Source of the DNA: Ampullaceana balthica
Taxonomy: Eukaryota; Mollusca; Gastropoda; Lymnaeidae
Direction of reading: 5' to 3'
Length of the DNA stretch: 64,000 bases
Assembly: GCA_944989445.1 (NCBI GenBank)
Contig: CALYLW010000559.1
Span: forward strand, 636,730 to 700,729
Position numbers and translations under genes: made by a program. Positions 56,274 through 64,000 of this stretch are shown here, piece by piece (the stretch's first letter is position 1; each line of letters starts with the position of its first letter). The notes beneath the pieces were generated by a model, which did not search any database, was not told the origin of the DNA, and saw nothing but the letters and a program-made list of their open reading frames with translations.

Positions 56274-59200
56274 AGGGCCGCCACCAGAAATTTTTGGGCC
56301 CCTGAAAACTGGTAAAATTGGGCCCCTCTGGGCTCCAAATCGTGCCTATGCCTATATCCAGGTCCCCACATGCCAAAATCCTTGAAATATGTATACAAAA
56401 TGACCAAAATGTAGCTTATCCGACATCGACATTTCTGGCTGCATTTATAAATACCAATACAAGCGATCTAGAGAGCAAGAATTTCTTACTGAATAAAAAA
56501 ACGCCACATATTTGCAACAAAAGCAGTAGCAGAATTTCCTTTTGCCTTATTCATTCATATAAAAAAATTAACAACAAAAGCAATTGTTAAAAAACAGTAA
56601 TAATTTTGTGTTCTATTCACTCATATGAAGTACTTTTTAAAAAAAAATAGATCGTTCAATCAGAAATAATTTGAAGTGTAAAAAATGTTACATACCAAGG
56701 TAAATAGTCATGTTTATAACTGGAATTTTCATTTGAAATTTGAAATATAGTAACATCCGTGGATAACACAACTTGTTATTAATATATAAGTGTGTCAGGG
56801 CTGTTTGTATATTTACTGTGATGAGGAGGACCACTATCTTATTTTCATAGTAGAAAATAACGTATAACTTCATTGAAGTTTATCTGCCTGCTCAGTTTGT
56901 GTTCAATTGAAATAATTGACAGTCAATTTAATCTTTCTTGGCTCATGGTAGAACGCAAATAGTTTTTTTTATAATAGCCAATTTACTGAGTGATCGTTCT
57001 CCTTGAGCCACCGACACAGGAAGACAACAAAAAATCCTCAGGGCAATACACACCTCACTAAATATTCCTTCTAGCCCGAGTGAATAAATTGAGTTCAAAA
57101 TATCAAGTGGATCAGACAACGCAGAGGCAGATGCTTCCTCAATGTTGGATGTTGCACCGTATACATTCTTCAAGTGAAGCAACTCGTCTTTCAAAAGGCT
57201 GGTAAGATCACTTGGATATTTAACCACTAAATCAGCACAAGAGGACGAGATTTCTTCAGAAGTCAGACTTCTAAAATTTAGAACTGGATTAAATAGTTTC
57301 CATATCTTGTCCAAAACTTTGAACCAATGGGTCATCTGCCCAATCACAGAATCCAAAATGAAATACAAAACTTCTCTAGTGAACTTAGCTTCTGCTGATT
57401 CCTCGACACCCGCGACGTCTTAGTAATCATTGGACGTTTCGGAATCTGAACGGAAAGTTCTTGGCCTTTTGCAGCGACGACGCGCCTAATTCTTTTGATA
57501 CTATACTGTGATTATGTGGAAATCGTGTGGCAATTATTTCTCAACTCCTGCAATTCATTTGAGAGATCCTTGATGTTACGTGACGCGATTTCAAGTGAGA
57601 TTGCCTTTGATTGGAGTATTATCAGATTTATTTCATTGATGCACGTCAAAAGTTTTAGCCAGAATGGTGCCATCGACACTGCGGTGAAGGAAGAGAAATA
57701 TGTTTTCAGTCCACGTACTTCGCTTCTAATTTAATTTGTGTACTTAGTTGTGGACATCACTGTCTCTAGAACAGGAAGAATGCTAGGCAACCTCTGAGCA
57801 GTTGGACGCAAGGCATCAACTCTTGAACTCCAGCGCGTGTCACTCAGATTATGCAGGGAGCATCTTGTTAATTCCAGCAAAAGATTCCATCTTTCTGGAC
57901 AAGAGCTGAATAATTTGTAGAGGCGATTCACGTTTCCAAAGAATGTTACTGCATCTCTGCAACATGACGCAGCATTTACCCCGACCAGATTCAGTAAGTG
58001 GGCTGCACATGGAGAGAATAGAGCATCATCATTCTTTTGTAAAATCCGAGCTTGAACACCTTTCACTTTCTCCGCCATGTTTGCGCCGTTGTCAAAACCC
58101 TGTCAACAAAAATCGTTAAGATCAATTCCATGTTCGTCTAAGAGAGAAATGAGTGTTTCTCCAATTTCTTATCATATCTTCTGATTGCTCGAGAAGAACT
58201 CTACAAATCTCTCTTCTATTGACCATTTGTTATCATCGCTTTTATGGACGTATCGTAATATGAGAACATTTTGTTCTGCATGGGATACGTCAGGAGTAGC
58301 ATCATATATAATGAAAAAATAAATTGCTGCCCTTCTTTCAAGCAAAATCTTGTCTAGAACATGTTTCCCACATAAAGAAATGAATTCGTTTTTTTGTCTT
58401 CCATGACAAATAATGATTTGGCATTCTTTCACCATGCTCTTTCTTGTCTTTGATGCACTCCAAATGATGTTTCATCAAAGGATCATAGTGAGATACGAGT
58501 TCTAGTAACCCCAGAAAGTTGTCATTGTGAGGGTTTCCTATGTCTTGAGTTTCTCCGCGAAATGCGAAACAAATGTAATATCAAAGAGTCTACGCAATAG
58601 GGCATTGAAAGTGTCACTTTTACTTTGGAGACGCTTTTGAAAGCTGCTATCAATACCACAAGAACAAGTAACTTATTTTTCCAAAAGTTTCAAAGCCACT
58701 TAAGAATCACTATGTAGGTAACTTTTTCGTGATTCAGTAACCTTTCGTAAAGAAACCTCCACTGTTGTTTTTTTGTGGATCAAAACCTTCTCGTCTTGCC
58801 AAAAAGCTAGTACTGTCATGCTGTTCCAGACTTTTACCAGAAGAATAGAGAAGGCACGTGATGCAGTATAGAGAATTTTTTGAGCTGCTCGAGACAATCC
58901 AATCTCTAAGTAACTTTTCTCGACTATTGGACAACTGGGAGTGTAACAGACTTTTGTAAAACATTTTGCCAGTGTAGTCTGAATGCATGGTTTTGATCAT
59001 TTCTTTTAACTGACTTTCAGTTTTTAACTTGCATAAAACGATGCACTGTCTGTCCCGGACTTGCAAGTGTTCTGGCCATCAACCAGGATCGCTGTAGAGG
59101 CGAAATTCGTTTTCATGTTCGCCAAAATCATTAACTTTATCATTTGCCTCTCCCAATCCTAAATTTGCTGATAGTTCTACTGTCTCGACCTCATTTGGAG

Positions 59201-60007
59201 GGTCAGATGATTCGTTTCCAGATCTGATAGTTGAGCAACCACGTTCTTCGTCTGCGGGCTGCAAATCTTCACGTGGCAATTCCTGGCGGGATGTTGATGG
59301 AAAGAAAACATCTTCAGGTATAGCAGAGATATTAGATTTAGGAGCTTCGCCGTGTTTAAAATAATTGGCAATTACATTTTTGGTTTTCAATTCATTTTCC
59401 TGTTTCTCCCTTTGTTTTCTCTTTCCGTTGCTTTTGAGAACCAGACTTGTGTCAATTCATTTTATGTTCTACTTTAACCTATTTGGTAAATAATAATAAC
59501 TTTATATGTGATCCAGCGCAGATAGGGACCGAGAATTCCTTTTGGCCCCAGGTTATAAAGACTGCTCACACATGGGTAGTGTCACCCTGCCCTAAAGTTC
59601 TTTTTTTCTAACAATAAAGTATTTATGTCTTATTTACGCATTAACGATTCGTAAAAGTGAAGAAACAAATTTAAATATTTACATCCACTCGAATAAGTCA
59701 GAGAGTCACTGGAAGACATATATGTGACGTATTTGATGACTAAGTTATATTATTTTTAGAAAACTGTGTCGTAAAACACGAAATTCCGAGGACCACCTTT
59801 AGCGAACAGTTCATTGTGCAGAAAAGTTTTTCCGTCAATTTTCGCTGTGAGCTAAATTTTTAAACTTTTTAGTTATATGTAACTTGAATAATTGTCCGAA
59901 TATATTATATATATCAGCATTATAAAAATTAAGCGTGGCTGAAGGGGCCCCCCTTCAGTTGGGGCCCCTGAATAAATTCGTGGATTCACCCCCTGGTGGC
60001 GGCCCTG
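56274..60007 (-). mobile_element. hAT element with decayed ZMYM1-like transposase, 3.7 kb
   Basis: Left end AGGGCCGCCACCAG (its first C merges with the flank), right end reversed CAGGGCCGCCACCAGGGGG; GGGCCCC blocks inside both ends. An 8-bp duplication GTGCTAGC lies at 56266-56273 and 60008-60015. The transposase is on the minus strand. The right-hand duplication contains the stop codon of the minus-strand gene at 60011-63724, so the element sits at the very start of that gene's 3' UTR. Confidence 0.92.
56943..59440 (-). pseudogene. hAT transposase, ZMYM1 / DUF4371-like branch
   Basis: Pieces in family order on the minus strand. A basic start (KRKQREKQENE) and KTKNVIANYFKHGEAPK at about 59440-59340. 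A TTF-type segment (59066-58734) with CITCLLYSS, FLARREGFDPQK. NFLGLLELVSHYDPLMKHHL at about 58530-58470. A DUF4371-like segment with YFFIIYDATPDVSHAEQ (58435-58172). AEKVKGVQARI, FSPCAAHLLNLVG and LSDTRWSSRVDAL (58078-57731). Finally the dimerisation region ALRIFCCLPVSVAQGERSLS KL (57060-56980). Several frameshifts and stops make it inactive. Confidence 0.88.
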
Positions 60008-60010
60008 GTG

Positions 60011-60108
60011 CTAGCATCTCGGACCAGTCTGACCACTGCATAACAACCGCCCGTTTAGATTCTCCATAGTCTCCAACGTCTCATTAGCATTGGATTCAGG
60101 GTTTTCAC
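60011..60108 (-). CDS. Four-exon minus-strand gene of unknown function, exon 4 and stop
   Basis: Acceptor TTTTCCAAACAG (complement of 60109-60120); phase 1 in, where G from exon 3 plus GT makes Gly. The peptide ENPESNANETLETMENLNGR continues LLCSGQTGPRC and stops at TAG (60011-60013). Asn/Glu-rich with two Cys near the end. The stop lies inside the target duplication of the hAT element that ends at 60007, so the coding part is intact but the 3' UTR was displaced by 3.7 kb. Confidence 0.6.
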
Positions 60109-60591
60109 CTGTTTGGAAAAAAAACAAACAAAAAAACAAAACAACAACAAATTCAAAATTCAACCGAGCTCAACAACTACTTATTGTTTTAACAAGTTAG
60201 TTAACTTGAAAATAAATCACTTTAAATTTGATTAAATTTCATTTAAAGTTACTTTTTTTAAAATAATTTTTTTAAAGTTTTTATTTTTTTCTGAATTAAT
60301 ATAAATTATGGAAAAGTAATTGTAAAATAGTTTTTAAAAAATACTTTATTATACTTTAAACTTTTTAATAATACTTAGATTTATTTATGTGTGTTGCTTG
60401 AGGACGCTTTCAGAATTTCTCTTAGTTTTCATATCAATTCTATTGAGGAAATTTCTGAACCACCCGAATCTCCTTTCGGTCACATAAAAAGCTTTTTGCA
60501 ATACTGAGCTTGCACTGACAATAATTACAGCTCATGTTTAGTTTATAAGCTAGTAACCAAAATATGATATCCGTAAAGTTGCTATATTTAC

Positions 60592-60663
60592 CTCTATGAG
60601 CTGTTGAAAAGTCGTCCTTATTGAGATTTTCATGTAAACCTAATGGGAAACTTTGAGGTCCTG
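60592..60663 (-). CDS. Four-exon minus-strand gene, exon 3
   Basis: Acceptor TTTTTTTAACAG, donor AGAG|GTAAAT; 72 bp, phase 1 in and out. The peptide is GPQSFPLGLHENLNKDDFST then AHR. A second AG three bases on (AACAGCAG) would also keep the frame. It joins exon 2 as G|CA (Ala) and exon 4 as G|GT (Gly). Confidence 0.6.
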
Positions 60664-61389
60664 CTGTTAAAAAAAATATTTGAGAAAAGAAAATAATCGA
60701 TTTTTTTCTATAAAACATTAGATAATGTCCTTAGCAGCTATGAATCATGTTCAAATACTGCACTTACTGAATGAATGCAATATTCAGAGGGATGCCCAAT
60801 ATAATAGGTACAGATGTATTTTAATAACATTTTAAAAAATAATATTTTGTGCTTGTTTATTATTGTAAGCCACTACTAAGATGCTCAGTTAATGTCATTA
60901 AAACTGATTAGCTAGTTATATTTCTATAATTAAATTATTTGACTCGTTAGAAAAATATTAAAATCAAGTAATTTGTTTAAAATAAACATTTTAAGTTAGT
61001 TGTAATATCAAGATCATGGTAAACTCTCTAATAAGCACACATTGGCTCTAAATTAACATTAATAGATCGAGAGAAGTCATTTATTTGAATTGTGTATATT
61101 ACCGAGGGGGGAACCCATTGCTTGCTGGTTATCGAAGATAAAACCATTTGACGAACTTGTTAAAACTGTACCTGATTAATGGACAGTAAATAACATTCTA
61201 CAATATCGTTATATTATACCACACAATGAAAATAATGTTATATTATACGTATTTTAAAATATCTAAGGTATAAAATTTAAATCAAAATTGCTTCTATTAT
61301 TATGTGGCAAAGGTAATTAATTTTAAAACAAATTTGGTGATTTTGTAGTAATGTAATTTTCATTTCTTATCTTTTCTTCTAATTTACAG

Positions 61390-62200
61390 GCGCTCAATGA
61401 TTTGTATCTAGTCTTGCATTTTTATCAAAGTTTTGAATGAACAAAGAAATGATTTTCATGGCCCGTTCAAACACTCATTCAACGCCCGAAAGCCAGAAGA
61501 GGAAAAGAATTATATGAATGTGCTCGTTCTTGTAAATGGAACAATGCATTATTTTCTATGTCTACGGGAGTGACAAATTCGATTGCTGATAAGTTTCATT
61601 TCCAAAGTTGAAGTTAATGTCTTATGCATTATTATAACTGTTTTCTTAATTTTTCTATCCTCTAGTACTTCCAAGTTTAGTAATTTAACTAATGGAATCA
61701 CTCTTGTCAATTTTGAATATTAACAAGGTATGATTCAGGCAGCTCTTTTTTGTTATTAAGATCAAAGCTTTTTTTAAATTTTAATTTAATATGTGGATTA
61801 AAATTGTTCCTTTATTTTCAATTAAAAAGTACTTTGCATCTTTAGTTTGGATTAGTTGTTGTCCACCGTTGAAGTAGTTTGTATTTTTTGTTGTTGTTGC
61901 TGTCAACAATTAATCAGATGACAAACAGAAATATTATTTTTTGAATATAAAAAGGCAAATGGAAGAAAAGCACAAATTGTAACAAGAAAAAATAAAAATA
62001 ATATTTAAAAAAACAATAATGTTCTTACAGATACTTTCTAAACCAATGAGTTGTTTGGTTTTAAGGTCAAACATTTGAATGAAATGCGTTACTTTTTAAA
62101 ATTATGTTAATTTAGTTACTGTCTATCATGGCTGTCATGCTATTTATAAATTTTAGCAAATTTAGATGTTAACATTTACAGTGACCCACTATGAAAATGC
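61390..62200. repeat. Segmental duplication, copy 2 (partner 25604-26420), with R1 repeat
   Basis: Starts with an R1 repeat (CTAGTCTTGCATTTTTATC, AGTTTTGAATG, GTGCTCGTTCTTGTAAATGG). It then matches 25604-26420 in order: TTTAACTAATGGAATCACTC, AATATGTGGATTAAAA, AGATACTTTCTAAACCAATG, TGTCTATCATGGCTGTCATG, GTGACCCACTATGAAAATG. It lies in intron 2 of the minus-strand gene. Divergence is substantial. Confidence 0.6.
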
Positions 62201-62472
62201 ATTGGAAATATTAATTAACTCCTTTTTAATATAAACGTTACATTTTTTAGAATACGATTAACAAATAATGTTTTAATTATTTTCAAGTGTGAATTTGAAA
62301 GTCAACATAAAAATAATATTTTACAATTTACTATTTAAAAACTTTATTAAACTGTATTAATATGAAATTTTTTTTTAGGTCAAAATTATAAACACATTCA
62401 TTTTTTCATATTTTTCAAGTATCAATATCTTTAGCTCTTTAAGTTATTTATTTAAGTTAAATGCATGATTAC

Positions 62473-62591
62473 CATTCATTGCTGAAGTTGGACTTGCGAA
62501 CTTGTCACCGTGGACACACACGCAATGAATGTCTACGTCTTCATCAAACACTTGTACGTTCGGAGGATTCCTCAGTCTAATACCAAAATAC
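62473..62591 (-). CDS. Four-exon minus-strand gene, exon 2
   Basis: Acceptor AAAATCAACAG, donor AATG|GTAATC; 119 bp, phase 2 in and phase 1 out, 39 full codons. The peptide YFGIRLRNPPNVQVFDEDVD continues IHCVCVHGDKFASPTSAMN. The C-x-C pair and neighbouring His recall a small structured domain, but no family is recognised. I see weak likeness to copy A exon 2 (FPLDGDLFVHELWIHDG), which is only suggestive. Confidence 0.6.
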
Positions 62592-63701
62592 CTGTTGATT
62601 TTATTTTGTAGGGCGTTTAAAAAAAACATTTAAAAACTACATCAACACCTATTTTGTGAGCTTTATACTTTGTTATAACGTTTCCTTAACGATTGTGGTG
62701 AGACCACGTGATCACAGCCTTGACGAGTAAGAGCAACTACCTTTCAGAAGACCTAACTCAAACTGTCATCATCACACTGATCTATCGCACGCAATTGTAA
62801 AGGGCTAAGCATTGTAAGCAATGAACCAGGTTTAAATCATCTCTGGTTAATTTCCCGCAGCAGGGTGGTTCGTGGTATAATCATAATAGAACTGTTGACG
62901 ACTTCTAAAAGCATCCGTTAAACGTGTGAAGGGATGAGTCAGCGAGTCTCAATCTATGGGACCCAGCGGATCTCAACCTGCGCAATTAAGGTAAAATGAA
63001 CACAAAATAAAACACGTATTTTTATATATGACGGAACTGCGATATAGAAAAGTTGGTAAGGGATTTGGGCTAGGGTTTGGGGTCAATGGGATGCAGGTCT
63101 GCAGCTGGAGGCACTTCTTGCTTTTAATTGATGACTGGATTTTCGAGTATATGTAGAATATTTTTGTTCTTAAGGGCGCTACAAATAGGTAGCACCTCAC
63201 TCTCCCTAAGTAGCACTAACCGCAGTTGCGTATGTTCTCATGTTTTCACTAATTGCAAACTGTAAAGCTCCAGATAAAATACATTTGTGTCATATCAATT
63301 TAACAACTAAAGTTGATATGCACAAATATCTAAATCACATTATCAATTTCAATTTTTTTCGCAGTTTTACATAAAAGAAACAGTTTTCAAAAAACATATT
63401 TGCTACAAGTTTGAAAAACACATTACTGTTGTACATCGGCTAACGAACTTTATTAAGTTCGTAACCGGAAGTACCGTTGTGCTATGAAATTAGGCAGATT
63501 ACCTGTTTGTTTTCGCTTCACAACATCTTAGGCCATGAATAAAACAAGCAATAAATAATGCAGTACACGAATATGGGTTGATCCATAAATTGATCTCTGT
63601 AACATAAACAAACATTTATAATAAATAAATAATAAATTAACAAGTTTTGTTCTGTGAACGAGTTTCTGCTAGTTGAAATAATAGATATACTTATGGCTTA
63701 C
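62592..63701. other. Intron 1 of the minus-strand gene model, nothing else seen
   Basis: Contains a second minus-strand donor-like site (ACAAACAG|GTAATC, about 63500) that could belong to an alternative exon. No repeat family recognised. Confidence 0.35.
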
Positions 63702-63724
63702 CTGTTCAAGGTATCTTGATCCAT
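63702..63724 (-). CDS. Four-exon minus-strand gene, exon 1 with start codon
   Basis: ATG (complement of 63722-63724) then MDQDTLN and two bases of Arg, ending at a strong donor ACAG|GTAAGC. Phase 2 out fits exon 2, which starts with the third base (AG|G). This start was chosen because it is the only nearby ATG in phase before a good donor. The whole model is 23+119+72+98 = 312 bp, 103 codons plus stop, with all three junctions in phase. A short first exon can arise by chance, so this exon is less sure than the others. Confidence 0.5.
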
Positions 63725-64000
63725 TATAAAATTTTGAATAAGTCTTGACATTATGTTGGTTGACACAGTGAACAAACTTGAAAACAAAATATATTAAGGT
63801 CCAGTTTTAAAATCTACTTTTTACTGATTGAGACAGATAAAATCAATATATTTTTAAAAGACCAGATTAGTTGTAATTTTGAAAGGCAAACACAATATAG
63901 GTATGAAATATACGTTTACTGTTTTTAAGCGTAATCGAACGGAAACAAAATGTCTTTTAAAGCAATTAATACACAAGCGTTTAATAACGTTAATGTTACT

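Noticed and set aside
1..64000. CRISPR array, bacterial operon, rRNA or functional tRNA genes
   Set aside because: The tandem arrays have no unique spacers, there are no prokaryotic gene features, and the tRNA-like pieces lack a closed cloverleaf.

Overview
This is metazoan nuclear DNA. It is strongly A+T-rich, has no operons or bacterial-style gene packing, carries AT and CT microsatellites, tRNA-derived SINEs, CR1/L2-type LINE pieces, a Ty3/gypsy-like LTR element and many hAT transposons, and shows GT-AG spliced exons. The element mix suggests a mollusc, probably a heterobranch gastropod. That is an inference from style; no marker gene fixes the species.

Layout. 1-4.0 kb: a 22-bp minisatellite, then a minus-strand gypsy-like element (LTR 3226-4016, gag 3072-2404) whose gag zinc knuckle is split by a hAT element (1126-2403) that itself holds a solo LTR of the same LTR family. 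4-17 kb: mostly featureless AT-rich DNA with dispersed MITEs, a SINE and two tandem arrays. 17.4-23.4 kb: a plus-strand series of exons (copy A) of a gene family I do not recognise, with phase-1 junctions; one exon is split by a 5'-truncated LINE. 24.1-25.6 kb: a 27-copy minisatellite growing out of a LINE reverse-transcriptase fragment, at the catalytic FADD box. 25.6-45 kb: a dispersed segmental duplication, tandem duplications, a G-rich minisatellite, a GC-richer block of unknown origin, and several hAT elements including a nested pair. 45.6-47.1 kb: the last exons of a second copy (copy B) of the gene family, followed by a LINE with a nearly complete RT and 3' end. 49-55 kb: MITEs, a tandem duplication and a decayed piece of the family's first exon (copy C). 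56.3-60.0 kb: a 3.7-kb hAT element with a decayed ZMYM1-like transposase, inserted so that its target-site duplication contains the stop codon of a minus-strand gene. 60.0-63.7 kb: that gene, a four-exon model of 103 codons plus stop whose splice phases all agree.

How it fits together. The only candidate host genes are the plus-strand family (copies A, B and remnant C) and the short minus-strand gene. All else is mobile-element or simple-repeat DNA, and several pieces date one another by nesting. Copy A is damaged by a LINE in its penultimate exon. Copy B has clean final exons, but its upstream exon homologue is frameshifted. I could run no searches, so family names rest on recognised motifs and on comparisons between segments inside this window.
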